A stretch of 64,000 bases of DNA from Pseudomonas sp. CFBP 13711 (GCF_014842265.1 NZ_JACYVI010000001.1:732701-796700); one strand, 5' to 3'. Counted from the stretch's first letter, positions 1 through 9,483 are shown. The notes: generated from the letters alone by a model not told the origin. Made by a program: numbers and translations.

Positions 1-18
1 GTCCAAAGCGGGTGGCGT

Positions 19-1119
19 ATGTCGACGAAAGTGAGTGGGCCTGTTGATCAGCTCTTCGGCTTGCATAATAGCGATTTTGGCTCGCCCCAAGGGCGTCTGA
101 CTGACCAGCGCCAAGCGGGCGGAGGCATCGATTTTGGTACGTCGCCCGGTGCCGGTGCGCAGTCGGTGAACTTCGGGGGACCATCGCCCCACAACAGTGA
201 CGGCCGAGTGAATGCCAGCGCGCAGGCGGCCAATCCCACTGATCAGGACCTGGCTGCATCGGTGCGTAATCTGGTCGAGCAGATCATGCAGGCGCTCGCA
301 CAATTCATGCAGCAAAACCGGAGCGACACGGGCGCGTCTTCTCAAAGCAGCGGCAGTCCGCAAGGCAAGTCGGCGGCAGTCTCCGCGCCCGCTCAGCCGG
401 CGGCTGCCAACGCTGGGTCCCAGCAAGCAGCCGCGACGCCAAGTGCGGCCCAGCCATCATCAGCCGGGCCTCAAGTGGCATCCACACCTCCGGCGAATGC
501 TCAGGCTGCGGCGGAGGCGACAGCTGCGCCTGCACCTGCAGACAAGAGTACCGCCGTAGGTGACGCCGCCTCCGCTGGCAGCGGGCCTTACTCGTTCAAT
601 ATCACCAACACTCAAGACCATGCCATAAAGATTGGCCAGTTCGACAAAAATGAAAAGCTGGTAGGTGAATTGTCACTGGAGCCTGGGCAAAAAGGGACCA
701 TGAAGTACGAGGCAGACACGACGGGGCTGCTTAAACAGGCCGATGCGGACGGCAACTACAAGCCTGACGCGAGCCGCCTGGAGTTCTACAACGGTTTCAT
801 CAATACCAGCGACATTGATGGCCGCAACGCTGCAATTTATGCGAGCGACGGCAAAGGATTTGAAGTCGGAGACAAGCAAAGTATCGCTGACAAGGCACCT
901 GACAGCATTACTTCCCTGGATTCTGCGGGGAACAAGACCATCGCCGGATGGTACGACGGGTCTACGGAGAAGATGAAACAGGGAGGCGATTTCCTGACCA
1001 AAGAGCTGGGCACTGGAATGACGTATCAGCATCCCAATGACGACACCCTGGGCCAGGGCAGCAACCCTATGCGCCATACGGACTCGATGTCCCTAGACGT
1101 GGTTTTCGGCAAGGCGTGA
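19..1119 (+). CDS. Harpin-like, cysteine-free secreted protein (candidate type III helper/effector)
   Basis: The 366-residue product has three visible parts: a Gly/Ser/Asn-rich N-terminus (1-75) with a short amphipathic helix at about 78-99 (LVEQIMQALAQFM), a low-complexity Ala/Pro/Ser/Gln linker (101-188), and a globular C-terminal domain (190-366) rich in Asp, Gly, Thr and Lys. There is no cysteine and no Sec signal peptide. A cysteine-free, Gly-rich N-terminus with amphipathic helices is typical of harpins secreted by plant-pathogen type III systems. Some harpins (HrpW, HopAK1, PopW) carry a second C-terminal domain, usually pectate-lyase-like. I do not recognise this C-terminal domain as a pectate lyase; phrases such as FNITNTQDHAIKIG and EFYNGFINTSDIDG suggest a beta-rich fold, loosely like thaumatin. 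The reading frame is open to the window edge, so the true start and any hrp box may lie upstream. Function is inferred. Confidence 0.6.
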   Translation: MSTKVSGPVDQLFGLHNSDFGSPQGRLTDQRQAGGGIDFGTSPGAGAQSVNFGGPSPHNSDGRVNASAQAANPTDQDLAASVRNLVEQIMQALAQFMQQNRSDTGASSQSSGSPQGKSAAVSAPAQPAAANAGSQQAAATPSAAQPSSAGPQVASTPPANAQAAAEATAAPAPADKSTAVGDAASAGSGPYSFNITNTQDHAIKIGQFDKNEKLVGELSLEPGQKGTMKYEADTTGLLKQADADGNYKPDASRLEFYNGFINTSDIDGRNAAIYASDGKGFEVGDKQSIADKAPDSITSLDSAGNKTIAGWYDGSTEKMKQGGDFLTKELGTGMTYQHPNDDTLGQGSNPMRHTDSMSLDVVFGKA

Positions 1120-1132
1120 AATGGACGCGGGG

Positions 1133-1171
1133 GGCGCTGAGTTATTGAGTCAGCGCCGGCAGCTACTTTTT
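1133..1171 (+). terminator. Possible terminator of the harpin-like gene
   Basis: An 8-bp perfect stem (GGCGCTGA / TCAGCGCC, 1133-1140 with 1150-1157) starts 13 bases after the stop codon. A run of five T follows about ten bases later, farther than usual for an intrinsic terminator, so the call is moderate. Confidence 0.45.
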
Positions 1172-1178
1172 CACAGGC

Positions 1179-1222
1179 AAAAAAAATCTGGAAATCCGCA
1201 TTTTCATGGGCCTTCCAGATTT
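1179..1222 (-). terminator. Intrinsic terminator downstream of tRNA-Lys
   Basis: On the minus strand a 10-bp stem (AAATCTGGAA with TTCCAGATTT) around a 19-base loop runs into a T tract just past the 3' end of tRNA-Lys. Stem arms lie at 1184-1193 and 1213-1222. Confidence 0.7.
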
Positions 1223-1228
1223 TCGAAA

Positions 1229-1304
1229 TGGTGGGTCGTGTGGGATTCGAACCTACGACCAATTGGTTAAAAGCCAACTGCTCTACCAACTGAGCTAACG
1301 ACCC
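1229..1304 (-). tRNA. tRNA-Lys (anticodon TTT)
   Basis: The minus strand reads GGGTCGTTAGCTCAGTTGG at the 5' end, has an anticodon loop CTTTTAA giving anticodon TTT, a T-loop GGTTCGAATCC, and ends ACGACCC-A-CCA with the CCA encoded (76 nt). The D-arm, anticodon arm and T-arm all pair. In P. aeruginosa the tRNA-Lys next to queC (PA0976.1) is a known integration site for genomic islands. Here the 3' end points toward the harpin-like gene, the side on which an island would insert. Confidence 0.97.
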
Positions 1305-1367
1305 GCTTCGTTGTGGCGCGTATATTACTGATATTTCACAGTAATTCAACACCCAAACGAAAATAAT

Positions 1368-2057
1368 TTAAAAATAACGCGTCGGATCCGTCACGCCAGC
1401 CGCCGCGAAGCCCTCGGCGCGCAACCGGCAGCTGTCGCATTTTCCGCACGCACGTCCCTTGTCGTCGGCCTGATAGCAGGAAACCGTCAACCCGTAATCC
1501 ACACCCAGACGCGTACCGGTTTTAACGATATCGGCCTTGCTCAGCATCTGCAGCGGCGCCTGTATCGTGAAGCCCTGGCCTTCAACGCCAGCCTTGGTAG
1601 CGAGATTGGCCATGCGCTCGAACGACTCGACAAATTCCGGACGGCAATCCGGGTAGCCCGAGTAATCCACGGCGTTCACACCGATGAAGATGTCTCTGGC
1701 GCCGAGCACTTCGGCCCAGCCCAGTGCGAGAGAGAGAAAAACAGTATTGCGCGCCGGTACGTACGTTACCGGAATGCCCTCGCCCGGCTTCTCAGGCACC
1801 GCGATGCTGCTGTCAGTCAGCGCGGACCCGCCGATGCCGTTGAGATTGAGGCCGATAACCTTATGCTCGACCACGCCCATATCGGCCGCTACACGCTCCG
1901 CCGCCTGTAACTCGGCGCGATGCCGCTGGCCGTAGTCGAAGCTCATGGTGTAGCAGCTGAAGCCATCGGCCTTGGCCATCGCTACCACAGTGGCCGAATC
2001 CAGCCCGCCGGACAGCAGGATTACCGCTCTTTTCTCAGTCATCGATTGCTCACTCAT
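1368..2057 (-). CDS. queC: 7-cyano-7-deazaguanine synthase QueC
   Basis: QueC converts 7-carboxy-7-deazaguanine to preQ0 with ATP and ammonia, in queuosine tRNA modification. The PP-loop SGGLDS is at residues 16-21, and the zinc-binding cysteines are near the C-terminus (C194, C204, C207, C210, pattern CGKCDSC). The listed ATG lies directly after the queE stop codon, so the two are translationally coupled. A second ATG five codons on (start at 2042) gives 224 residues, matching my recollection of the P. aeruginosa length, and could be the true start. It is the last gene before tRNA-Lys. Confidence 0.97.
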   Translation of the reverse strand: MSEQSMTEKRAVILLSGGLDSATVVAMAKADGFSCYTMSFDYGQRHRAELQAAERVAADMGVVEHKVIGLNLNGIGGSALTDSSIAVPEKPGEGIPVTYVPARNTVFLSLALGWAEVLGARDIFIGVNAVDYSGYPDCRPEFVESFERMANLATKAGVEGQGFTIQAPLQMLSKADIVKTGTRLGVDYGLTVSCYQADDKGRACGKCDSCRLRAEGFAAAGVTDPTRYF

Positions 2058-2738
2058 TCAGCGCCCCGGCTCGTCATTCCAGAGGATTTTATGCAACTGC
2101 AATTGCAGCCGCACCGGGAGGTTGTCGGCCACGATCCAGTCGGCCAGGTCTCTGACGTTCAGATCACGGTGGACAGGGGAAAACAGCACTTCGCCAGCGC
2201 GACGGTCCAGACCGTACTGAATGATCTTTGAAACGGCCCAGTCGTAATCTTCGCGCGAACAAATAACGAATTTGATCTGGTCGTTGCGCGTGAGCAGTTC
2301 GATATTCTCGTATCGATTGCGCGCCACTTCTTTTGAACCAGGGGTTTTAAGATCGACGACACGGCTTACGCGGGGATCGACTTTCGAGATGTCCAGCGCG
2401 CCGCTGGTTTCCAGAGAAACCTCGTAGCCCGCATCACACAGCCGTTGAAGCAAAGGAATGGCATTCGGCTGAGCCAGGGGCTCGCCGCCTGTGACGCAGA
2501 CATAGCGCGGGCGATAGCTGGCAACCTGCTCCATCAACGAGTCGAGGGTCTGGATGGTTCCGCCAGTGAAGGCATATTCGCTGTCGCAATAACCGCAACG
2601 CAATGGGCAGCCGGTGAGGCGCACAAAAACGGTAGGCAAGCCTGCCGTGCGCGTTTCACCCTGCAACGAGTAGAAAACTTCGGTGATACGTAGTGTGTCT
2701 TGCATAGGGGCCACGGGCGTAACGGCTAAACAGGCCAT
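2058..2738 (-). CDS. queE: 7-carboxy-7-deazaguanine synthase QueE (radical SAM)
   Basis: QueE is the radical-SAM ring-contracting enzyme that makes 7-carboxy-7-deazaguanine from 6-carboxytetrahydropterin. The CxxxCxxC cluster motif (CPLRCGYC) lies at residues 44-51, after the substrate-binding YSLQGE segment. A strong GGAGG sits five to six bases before the listed ATG. An in-frame ATG at 2705 (MQDTLRITEV) would give a length nearer the family norm but has no clear Shine-Dalgarno. Its stop codon is immediately followed by the queC start. It lies downstream of cpoB but is separated from it by an intrinsic terminator, so it probably has its own promoter in 2739-2828. Confidence 0.96.
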   Translation of the reverse strand: MACLAVTPVAPMQDTLRITEVFYSLQGETRTAGLPTVFVRLTGCPLRCGYCDSEYAFTGGTIQTLDSLMEQVASYRPRYVCVTGGEPLAQPNAIPLLQRLCDAGYEVSLETSGALDISKVDPRVSRVVDLKTPGSKEVARNRYENIELLTRNDQIKFVICSREDYDWAVSKIIQYGLDRRAGEVLFSPVHRDLNVRDLADWIVADNLPVRLQLQLHKILWNDEPGR

Positions 2739-2828
2739 CCGCCTCCGTCAGGCACTTCTGTACACCCTGCACACGCAGAATCCACAGAAGCGTAATCAAT
2801 ACCGGAATTTCGGGGGCGGAATTCTAAC

Positions 2829-2857
2829 GAAGAAAGCCGCGCAATGCGCGGCTTTCT
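2829..2857 (-). terminator. Terminator of the tol-pal operon, after cpoB
   Basis: The minus strand has a GC-rich stem (AGAAAGCCGCGC with GCGCGGCTTTCT) with a two-to-three-base loop, ending in TTTCTTCG. It lies 28 bases past the cpoB stop and before queE. Confidence 0.75.
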
Positions 2858-2884
2858 TGAATCAGCGGTCAGATTGACTGGCAA

Positions 2885-3703
2885 TCAGAGACGCTGGAGG
2901 TCCCGCTGAGCCAACTGAGCGGCTGAAGTGCCTGGATACTGAGCAACGACTTGCTGAAGGATGCCCTTCACTTTATCGGTGTGGCCCAGGCGACGTTCCA
3001 CGTCCGCCAGTTTGTACAGGGAATCAGGCACCTTGGCGTGCTTTGGGTAAAGCTGACTGACCTTTGCAAAGGCCTGACCGGCACCTTGCAGATCGCCCTT
3101 GGCCAGATTCACTTCGCCCAACCAGTATTGAGCATTGCCCGCGTACTGGCTGTTCGGGTATTTGCGCAGGAACGCCGCAAATGCCTGACTGGCCTTGTCG
3201 AAATCCTTCGCTTTGATCAAGTCGAAAGCAGCGTCGTAATAGAGCTTTTCTTTCGCTGGGTCACCGGGCTCGCTGCTGGCCTGTGGCGCTTGAGCGGCGG
3301 GTGACACGGGAGCTCCGCCGGCATTGGTACCGCCGTCGGAAGCAGAATTGTTGGCAGCTGATGGGGCCGATGCGCCGCCAGCTCCGATACGGGAGTCGAG
3401 ATCTTTGTAGCGATCCAGCGCTTCCTGCTTCATCTGCTGGATGTCGTTTTGCTGGACTTCCACGATTCCGCGCAAGCGCGAAATTTCGTCCTGCATTTGC
3501 TGCAACTGCATGAACAGCTGACCTTGCGCCGAAGGTGCGGTCGTAGCCGCACCTCCGGCGTAGGCGCCAGACGTACCATAACCCGATGGCGGATAACTGC
3601 TACCAGCAGAGCCAGAGTTGTCATCGACCACAGGAACCGCACCCGTCGCTGCAAGAGGAAGGGTGAGAGCCAAAACGGTTAAAGCACGTCGGCACGTTCG
3701 CAT
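2885..3703 (-). CDS. cpoB: Tol-Pal system periplasmic protein CpoB (YbgF)
   Basis: CpoB coordinates outer-membrane constriction with septal peptidoglycan synthesis; in E. coli it acts with TolA and PBP1B. The 272-residue protein has a Sec signal peptide (about 1-21, LALTLPLAATGA), a Gly/Ser/Tyr-rich spacer, a heptad-rich trimerisation helix (about 62-100, FMQLQQMQDEISRLRG), an Ala/Ser/Pro linker, and three tetratricopeptide-like repeats from about residue 150 (FAAFLRKYPNSQYAGNAQYWLGE and similar). It is the last gene of tolQRAB-pal-cpoB and starts six bases after the pal stop. Confidence 0.95.
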   Translation of the reverse strand: MRTCRRALTVLALTLPLAATGAVPVVDDNSGSAGSSYPPSGYGTSGAYAGGAATTAPSAQGQLFMQLQQMQDEISRLRGIVEVQQNDIQQMKQEALDRYKDLDSRIGAGGASAPSAANNSASDGGTNAGGAPVSPAAQAPQASSEPGDPAKEKLYYDAAFDLIKAKDFDKASQAFAAFLRKYPNSQYAGNAQYWLGEVNLAKGDLQGAGQAFAKVSQLYPKHAKVPDSLYKLADVERRLGHTDKVKGILQQVVAQYPGTSAAQLAQRDLQRL

Positions 3704-3709
3704 GTCAAA

Positions 3710-4213
3710 TTACTTACGCAGTTCGACGCGACGGTTTTGAGCCCACGATTGCTCGTCGTTACCGGTAGCAACTGGACGCTCTTCACCGTAGGAAACGATT
3801 TCCAGCTGAGCTGGCGAAACGCCCTGCAGAACCAGGTAACGTTGAACGGCTTTCGCACGACGCTCGCCCAGTGCCAGGTTGTATTCGCGAGTACCGCGTT
3901 CGTCAGTGTTACCTTCCAGAACTACGCGAGCGCCGTTGGCTTTCAGGTCTTTGGCGTGAACGTCCAGAGCGCGCATGGCCTCTGGTTTCAGGTCAGAGCT
4001 GTCGTATTCGAAGTAGAAAGTGGTGATAGCGCGCAGGGCAGCTTCTTCGCTCAGGCTGCCGTCAACAGCGCCAGAGTTAGCGCCGTAACCAGCGTTAGGA
4101 TCTACAGCAGCGCCGCCAGCACCGGCATTGTCGCCGCCTTTGGACGAGCAACCTACAGCTACAGCCATGGCCAGAGCCAGCGCAGCAAATTTACCAAACT
4201 TCAGCATTTCCAT
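3710..4213 (-). CDS. pal: Peptidoglycan-associated lipoprotein Pal (OprL)
   Basis: Pal is an outer-membrane lipoprotein that binds peptidoglycan and TolB. The start was placed at the ATG with AGGAG nine bases upstream, giving 167 residues and a lipoprotein signal (AMAVAVGC, lipidated Cys near residue 22). A reading frame starting 13 codons earlier would bury the signal peptide. The OmpA-like domain covers roughly 60-167, with the binding motif [18 protein letters not shown] and the conserved NRRVEL end. It is called oprL in P. aeruginosa. It lies 53 bases downstream of tolB. Confidence 0.97.
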   Translation of the reverse strand: MEMLKFGKFAALALAMAVAVGCSSKGGDNAGAGGAAVDPNAGYGANSGAVDGSLSEEAALRAITTFYFEYDSSDLKPEAMRALDVHAKDLKANGARVVLEGNTDERGTREYNLALGERRAKAVQRYLVLQGVSPAQLEIVSYGEERPVATGNDEQSWAQNRRVELRK

Positions 4214-4266
4214 CGTAAAACTCCTAATGAACCCCAAGTGTGTTAAGTACAACGTAAAGCGCCGCG

Positions 4267-5568
4267 TCAGTTCAGGTAAGGGGACCAGGAAGGTTCTCTG
4301 ACTTCGCCTTGAGCGGTAGGAAGCGGGAGCCTTACGCGTCCATTAATGGACACGAGCATCAAGACTCCCCGGCCCTGCTGGCGGGTGGCGTAGATTACCA
4401 TGGTGCCGTTAGGCGCAACAGTAGGCGACTCATCAAGGTTGCTGTCTGTGAGGATTTTTACGCTACCGCGCTGCAAATCCTGAGCTGCAACCTTGAAGTT
4501 GGTGAAGCCATCTTGACGATGGATCATCACCAGAGTCTTTTCATCCGCCGATAACTTAGGGTTGGCATTGTAGTTACCGATGAAAGTAACGCGCTCTGCC
4601 CCTCCGCCATTAATATTGGTTTTATAGATTTGTGGCTTGCCGCCGCGGTCAGACGTGAAGTAAATCGTGGAGCCGTCTTTACCGAAGAACGGTTCTGTAT
4701 CAATGGAGGAATCGTTGGTCACTCGCGACAATTGACGCGAGGCCAGATTCATCACATAGATTTCCGGGTTGCCATCTTTCGACAACACCATCGCCAGCTT
4801 GCTGCCGTCCGGGGACCACGCAGGCGCGCCGTTCAGGCCTTCGAAGTTGGTGATTTGCTCGCGACGACCGGTGTCGATGTGCTGAACGAAGATGCGCGGG
4901 CGCTTCTGTTCAAACGACACATAGGCAATACGCTTGCCGTCCGGCGCAAAGCGTGGCGACAGGATCGGCTCACGGGATTGCAGCAGCGTCACCGCACGGG
5001 CGCCATCGTAGTCCGAACGCTGCAGCGTGTAGCGAGTGTTGTCAGTGGAGAAACGCTCAGCCGTCACGTACAGCATGCGGGTCGAAAACGCACCCTTGAT
5101 GCCGGTCAGTTTCTCGAATGACTGGTCAGCGATGTAGTGCGACATGTCGCGCAGCTGGTCAGCGGTGCCCGATACGTTACCGGTGAGAACCTGTTGCTCG
5201 GTGGCGACGTTGAACAGCGCGTACTGGACCTGAAGGCGACCGCCCGAAGGAACGATGCTGCCGACCATGACGTACTGCGCACCCAGCGCTTTCCAGTCCC
5301 GGAAAATGACTTCGCTGGCCTGGCTCGGCTGGCTGATCATGTTTTCCTTTGGAATCGGCGAGTAATAGCCCGAATTCTGCAGGTCGTTGCCAATGATCTT
5401 GGCCATGTCTTCCGGCAGCACGCTGCCGCCCTGCAAACCAAACGGCACGACTGCGATAGGCGTGGCGCGGTCACTGCCGCTTGTTACCAGAATGTTCTTT
5501 TCGTCGGCAGCGGCGAAACCCGCTGCACAACACAGAACGACAAGCATTCCTCGAAGAAGGTTAATCAC
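4267..5568 (-). CDS. tolB: Tol-Pal periplasmic protein TolB
   Basis: TolB is the periplasmic beta-propeller that shuttles between Pal and TolA. The 433-residue precursor has a signal peptide (about 1-22, ending GFAAA), an N-terminal alpha/beta domain to about residue 165, and a six-bladed propeller with recurrent WD40-like units ([38 protein letters not shown]). The start codon overlaps the tolA stop by four bases (ATGA), indicating coupled translation. Confidence 0.97.
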   Translation of the reverse strand: MINLLRGMLVVLCCAAGFAAADEKNILVTSGSDRATPIAVVPFGLQGGSVLPEDMAKIIGNDLQNSGYYSPIPKENMISQPSQASEVIFRDWKALGAQYVMVGSIVPSGGRLQVQYALFNVATEQQVLTGNVSGTADQLRDMSHYIADQSFEKLTGIKGAFSTRMLYVTAERFSTDNTRYTLQRSDYDGARAVTLLQSREPILSPRFAPDGKRIAYVSFEQKRPRIFVQHIDTGRREQITNFEGLNGAPAWSPDGSKLAMVLSKDGNPEIYVMNLASRQLSRVTNDSSIDTEPFFGKDGSTIYFTSDRGGKPQIYKTNINGGGAERVTFIGNYNANPKLSADEKTLVMIHRQDGFTNFKVAAQDLQRGSVKILTDSNLDESPTVAPNGTMVIYATRQQGRGVLMLVSINGRVRLPLPTAQGEVREPSWSPYLN

Positions 5569-6656
5569 AAGGCTAGGTCCTCAGGTGTGAATGTCATCTT
5601 GAATGAACGGTAAGGTGCGAAGTCCGAAGGCTTCATCCCCTGCATCTCTGTCAAACGACCAATATTCTTGACCGCCGCTACTGCTGAACTGTCGAAAGGA
5701 CCATCGCCGCTGGACTTGCTCACGCTGACCGAAGTCACGGTGCCGTCCGGCAACATGTTGATCTGCAAGACGACTGTCATGCCCTTGCGCGCAGAAGGTG
5801 GACGTGCCCAGCCTTCAGCCGCCCGAGAGCGAATCAAATCATCAAAGCTGCCGGCCACTTCGTCGCCACGTTCATCGGCCAGCGCCTGTTGGCGTTCCGG
5901 CTTGTCGGAAAGCAGGTCGGCCAGTGCTTGCGCCTTCTTGTCTTCCGCTGATTTACGGGCGGCGTCCTGAGCTTTCTTCTTCGCGTCCTCAGTCGCCTTC
6001 TTCTTGGCGTCCTCGGCCGCTTTCTTCTTCGCGTCTTCAGCAGCCTTTTTCTTGGCGTCGTCCGCAGCCTGCTTCTTCGCGTCCTCGGCAGCCTGTTTCT
6101 TGGCTTCCTCGGCGGCCGCACGCTTGGCGTCTTCCTCGGCTTTCTTCTTCGCGTCGTCTTCGGCTTTCTTCTTGGCTATATCAGCCAATTGTTTCTCTTC
6201 GGCGGTTTTCTTCGCGTCATCCGCTTTTTTGGCTTCGGCTTTCTTGGCGTCGTCCGCAGCTTTTTTAGCGTCGTCGGCTTTTTTGGCGTCGTCAGCTTTC
6301 TTCGCTTCCTCGGCCTTTTGTTCTTCGGCTTTTTGAGCGGCATCGGCTTTCTTTTGTTCCGCCGCCTTCACCGCCTCTTGCTCAACTTTTTTCTGCTCCA
6401 TCTGCTCGACTTCGGTTTGTCGCGCAGCGGATTTCTTCGCCTCGCCGGCAAGCTTCTGGTTGGTCTGGGTGGTCGCCTGACTTTTTGATTTCAACTGATA
6501 GAGCGTGGCCTGAACGATGGGCCTGGCTTCAGGAAGCTCAGGCGTCATTGCGAAGCTGACGAACAACAAACCAAAAATCAGGACGTGCAGTCCCACCGCC
6601 CAGACGGACGGCCAGAAGTAGCTTTCCGAGGCGGACGGCTCTCGAATCGGCTGCAT
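5565..6656 (-). CDS. tolA: Tol-Pal inner-membrane protein TolA
   Basis: TolA spans the periplasm and couples TolQR proton-motive energy to Pal and TolB. The 363-residue protein has a short cytoplasmic N-terminus, one membrane helix (about 18-37, [17 protein letters not shown]), a long Ala/Lys/Asp/Glu-rich helical domain (about 50-255) built of imperfect AEDAKKK-type repeats, and a C-terminal globular domain (about 258-363, [19 protein letters not shown]). Its start adjoins the tolR stop. The repeats produce long meaningless frames on the opposite strand. Confidence 0.97.
   Translation of the reverse strand: MQPIREPSASESYFWPSVWAVGLHVLIFGLLFVSFAMTPELPEARPIVQATLYQLKSKSQATTQTNQKLAGEAKKSAARQTEVEQMEQKKVEQEAVKAAEQKKADAAQKAEEQKAEEAKKADDAKKADDAKKAADDAKKAEAKKADDAKKTAEEKQLADIAKKKAEDDAKKKAEEDAKRAAAEEAKKQAAEDAKKQAADDAKKKAAEDAKKKAAEDAKKKATEDAKKKAQDAARKSAEDKKAQALADLLSDKPERQQALADERGDEVAGSFDDLIRSRAAEGWARPPSARKGMTVVLQINMLPDGTVTSVSVSKSSGDGPFDSSAVAAVKNIGRLTEMQGMKPSDFAPYRSFKMTFTPEDLAL
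5930..6400 (-). repeat. Imperfect Ala/Lys/Asp-coding repeat in tolA domain II
   Basis: A degenerate repeat of about 21 bases (coding AEDAKKK and variants [14 protein letters not shown]) is iterated through this interval. Such helical repeats are usual in TolA and vary in copy number between strains. Confidence 0.8.
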
Positions 6657-7120
6657 CAGGGGGCCTCGGTAATCAAACCAACGTTCCCGACCCCGGCCTT
6701 CTGCAACCCGCCCATCGTGCCCATAACGGCGCCGTAGTCGACCGTCTTGTCGCCACGGATGAACACTTGAGTCTGCTTGCCGGCGTCACGACCGGCGGCA
6801 ATGATTTTGGTCACCGCGCTGGTCAGTTGCGGCAAGGTCATCGCCTTGTCCATTTGCTTGTCGGTGTCGACTTCGCTGCCAAGGTTCCAGTAGTAGGTCT
6901 TGTCAGCCTTGATCGAGATCGTCAGGACCTGATTGTTGTTGTCCTGCGGCAAAGCCTCGCTGGAGACCTTGGGCAGATCAACTTTCACGCCCTGGTTGAT
7001 CATCGGAGCCGTCACCATGAAGATGACCAGCAGCACCAGCATCACGTCGATGTACGGCACCACGTTCATTTCGGCGACCGGCTTGCGCTTGTTGCGTCGG
7101 CCGCGAGCGATTAAAGCCAT
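6656..7120 (-). CDS. tolR: Tol-Pal system protein TolR
   Basis: TolR is the ExbD-family partner of TolQ in the proton-driven motor. The 154-residue protein has one membrane helix near 20-42 (MNVVPYIDVMLVLLVIFMV) with the functionally important Asp (YIDVML), followed by a periplasmic domain ending with KAGVGNVGLITEAP. It lies 14 bases downstream of tolQ and shares its stop region with the tolA start. Confidence 0.97.
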   Translation of the reverse strand: MALIARGRRNKRKPVAEMNVVPYIDVMLVLLVIFMVTAPMINQGVKVDLPKVSSEALPQDNNNQVLTISIKADKTYYWNLGSEVDTDKQMDKAMTLPQLTSAVTKIIAAGRDAGKQTQVFIRGDKTVDYGAVMGTMGGLQKAGVGNVGLITEAP

Positions 7121-7134
7121 TGGGAAATACCTGC

Positions 7135-7830
7135 TTATTCTTCGCTGGTGTGCACTTTACGGTGCAGGATCGCCTGGAACTCGTCGGCGAATGTGTAGTA
7201 GCGACCGATCAGGTTCTCGCCACGAGCGGCGAAACGGTTGTAAGCGATGACCGCAGGGATCGCTGCGAACAGGCCGATGGCGGTGGCGATCAGTGCTTCG
7301 GCGATACCCGGTGCAACGGTGGCCAGAGTGGCTTGCTGCGCAGTGGCCAGGCCGCGGAAGGAGTTCATGATCCCCCAGACGGTACCGAACAGACCGATGT
7401 ACGGACTGGTCGAACCCACGGTTGCCAGGAATGGCAGGCTCTGCTCGAGTTTTTCTTCTTCACGGGAGATCGCGACGCGCATGGCACGTGCAACACCTTC
7501 CATGACCGCGTCCGGATCAACGCCTGCCTGCTGACGCAGACGGGAGAATTCCTTGAAGCCCGCGCGGAAGATCTGCTCTACGCCGGAATCCGGGTCCGGG
7601 TTGCTGCCGGCCTGACGGTAGAGCTTGGACAGATCGATGCCTGACCAGAAGCGCTCCTCGAAGCTGTCCAGAGCCTTGCGCCCGGCGCGCAGCATGGCGC
7701 TGCGCTGAAAAATCATGATCCACGAGGTGACCGAGGCGGCCACCAGGATCAGCATCACCAACTGCACAACCACGCTGGCATTGCTGACCAAACTCCACAT
7801 GGAGGAATGGTCGACGACGTTAGCTTCCAC
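7135..7830 (-). CDS. tolQ: Tol-Pal system protein TolQ
   Basis: TolQ is the MotA/TolQ/ExbB-family proton channel of the Tol system. I place the start at the GTG preceded by AGGAG about seven bases upstream. This gives 231 residues ([14 protein letters not shown]), the length I recall for P. aeruginosa TolQ, whereas the frame extends further only into ybgC. Three membrane segments are visible: about 15-37 ([14 protein letters not shown]), about 138-160 and about 170-195 ([18 protein letters not shown]). It overlaps the end of ybgC by 11 bases. Confidence 0.96.
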   Translation of the reverse strand: MEANVVDHSSMWSLVSNASVVVQLVMLILVAASVTSWIMIFQRSAMLRAGRKALDSFEERFWSGIDLSKLYRQAGSNPDPDSGVEQIFRAGFKEFSRLRQQAGVDPDAVMEGVARAMRVAISREEEKLEQSLPFLATVGSTSPYIGLFGTVWGIMNSFRGLATAQQATLATVAPGIAEALIATAIGLFAAIPAVIAYNRFAARGENLIGRYYTFADEFQAILHRKVHTSEE

Positions 7831-8290
7831 GCTGTATCTCCTGCTCTGAATGTGTACCCGCGCCGCCCTGCCCGGCAAAGGCCGTGCGCAGAGCTTCGGG
7901 AATGGCCCGGGGTTTCAAACTGTCGGCGCGCACACACGCCACCAAAAACTGCCCTTCGCAGAGCAGCACATCATCCGCAGCCCGCCTGACCTGTTGCTGA
8001 AAACGCAGGCTGGCGCGGTTCAATTCGATTACTTCGGCGCTGATCAGCAGCTCGTCGTCCAGCCGCGCGGGCTTATGGTACCGAGCCTCGCTTGAATGCA
8101 CGACGAACAACAGGTTCTCGATACCCGCCATTGCGGATTGGGCAAAGCCCAGTTCCCGCAGTCGCTCGGTTCGAGCCCGCTCCATGAATTTCAGGTAATT
8201 GACGTAGTAAACGATGCCGCCGGCATCGGTGTCCTCGTAATAAACGCGACAACGATGTGCGAACGACTGAGCCCCGTTTTGCGCGCGCAT
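7820..8290 (-). CDS. ybgC: Tol-Pal associated acyl-CoA thioesterase YbgC
   Basis: YbgC is a hotdog-fold thioesterase encoded at the head of most tol-pal operons; it hydrolyses acyl-CoA and may interact with phospholipid synthesis enzymes. The active-site region [17 protein letters not shown] (residues about 17-33) contains the catalytic Asp. The 156-residue length is slightly longer than usual at the N-terminus, which begins [10 protein letters not shown]. The 3' end overlaps the GTG start of tolQ. Confidence 0.95.
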   Translation of the reverse strand: MRAQNGAQSFAHRCRVYYEDTDAGGIVYYVNYLKFMERARTERLRELGFAQSAMAGIENLLFVVHSSEARYHKPARLDDELLISAEVIELNRASLRFQQQVRRAADDVLLCEGQFLVACVRADSLKPRAIPEALRTAFAGQGGAGTHSEQEIQRGS

Positions 8291-8403
8291 ACTCTAGTGC
8301 TTACTCCTCAGGTTGCCAATCCGGCCAGGCAACTGTTTTTCATCGTTTTTACTGCCCGCAATGCATCACTTTGCGGTGACTGCCCGTCAGACCATCAAAC
8401 ACC

Positions 8404-8434
8404 CGAATAAATCGGTTGATCGTGCATTTATTCG
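8404..8434 (-). repeat. Inverted repeat over the ruvB stop codon
   Basis: A perfect 9-bp inverted repeat (CGAATAAAT / ATTTATTCG) with a 13-base loop straddles the end of ruvB. There is no following T tract, so it is not a classical terminator. It may protect the ruvB mRNA end or partly separate ruvABC from the tol operon. Confidence 0.4.
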
Positions 8435-9483
8435 TCAGGGTCTTCGACCGGTTCATCCATCACCGCCCGGTCGCCCATCCGCGAGGGGATGTTCAGACCG
8501 AAGTGCAGATACGCATGCCGCGTGACCATGCGGCCGCGAGGTGTGCGCATCATATAGCCTTGCTGAATCAAATAGGGCTCCAGCACGTCCTCAATTGTGT
8601 GTCGCTCTTCGCTGATGGCCGCCGCGAGGTTATCCACCCCGACCGGCCCGCCATCGAACTTCTCGATCATCGTCAGCAGCAAGCGTCGATCCTGATGATC
8701 GAAACCGCGTTCGTCGACGTCCAGCAGGTTAAGCGCAAGATCCGCAATCGCCTTGGTGATCTCGCCCTTGGCGCGCACCTCGGCGAAATCCCGCACCCGA
8801 CGCAGCAGCCGGTTGGCGATCCGTGGCGTTCCCCGTGCACGACGGGCAATCTCGAATGCGCCTTCGTCCTCGATGTACAGACCGAGAATTTTCGCCGAGC
8901 GCGACACGATCGTGGCCAGATCCGCAGTGCTGTAGAACTCAAGACGCTGCACGATACCAAATCGGTCACGCAGCGGATTGGTCAGCATGCCCGCGCGGGT
9001 TGTCGCACCCACCAGCGTGAACGGCGGCAGATCGAGCTTGATGGAGCGCGCCGCAGGGCCTTCACCGATCATGATGTCCAGCTGGAAATCTTCCATCGCC
9101 GGGTACAGTACTTCCTCGACGATGGGTGACAGACGGTGGATTTCATCGATGAACAGCACGTCGTGGGGCTCAAGATTGGTGAGAATCGCCGCAAGATCTC
9201 CCGGCCGTTCGAGCACAGGGCCCGAGGTGCTCTTGATCGAAACGCCCATTTCCTGCGCGATGATATGCGCCAGTGTGGTTTTACCCAGGCCCGGCGGACC
9301 AAAGATCAGCGTGTGGTCCAGCGCTTCACTGCGGCCGCGCGCCGCCTGAATGAACAGCTCCATCTGCTCACGCACGGTGGGCTGACCAATGTAGTCGGCC
9401 AGGCTCAGCGGCCGGATCGCACGGTCCAGTTGCTCGTCACGGTCACGCCCGGTGGCGGCGATCAGACGGTCGGCATCTATCAC
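8428..9483 (-). CDS. ruvB: Holliday junction branch migration ATPase RuvB
   Basis: RuvB is the hexameric AAA+ motor that drives branch migration with RuvA. The 351-residue protein shows Walker A ([10 protein letters not shown], about 62-71), Walker B ([10 protein letters not shown]), the sensor region [18 protein letters not shown], and a C-terminal winged-helix domain ([16 protein letters not shown]). It starts with GTG directly after the ruvA TAA (TAAGTG), so translation is coupled. Confidence 0.97.
   Translation of the reverse strand: MIDADRLIAATGRDRDEQLDRAIRPLSLADYIGQPTVREQMELFIQAARGRSEALDHTLIFGPPGLGKTTLAHIIAQEMGVSIKSTSGPVLERPGDLAAILTNLEPHDVLFIDEIHRLSPIVEEVLYPAMEDFQLDIMIGEGPAARSIKLDLPPFTLVGATTRAGMLTNPLRDRFGIVQRLEFYSTADLATIVSRSAKILGLYIEDEGAFEIARRARGTPRIANRLLRRVRDFAEVRAKGEITKAIADLALNLLDVDERGFDHQDRRLLLTMIEKFDGGPVGVDNLAAAISEERHTIEDVLEPYLIQQGYMMRTPRGRMVTRHAYLHFGLNIPSRMGDRAVMDEPVEDPDE

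Noticed and set aside
2739..2884. Possible preQ1 riboswitch ahead of queE-queC
   Set aside because: The leader shows the cpoB terminator hairpin only. I saw no preQ1-type pseudoknot with an A-rich tail.
6004..6336. A plus-strand frame coding repeated [12 protein letters not shown] units, opposite tolA
   Set aside because: It is the reverse reading of the tolA AEDAKKK repeats, not a membrane peptide gene.
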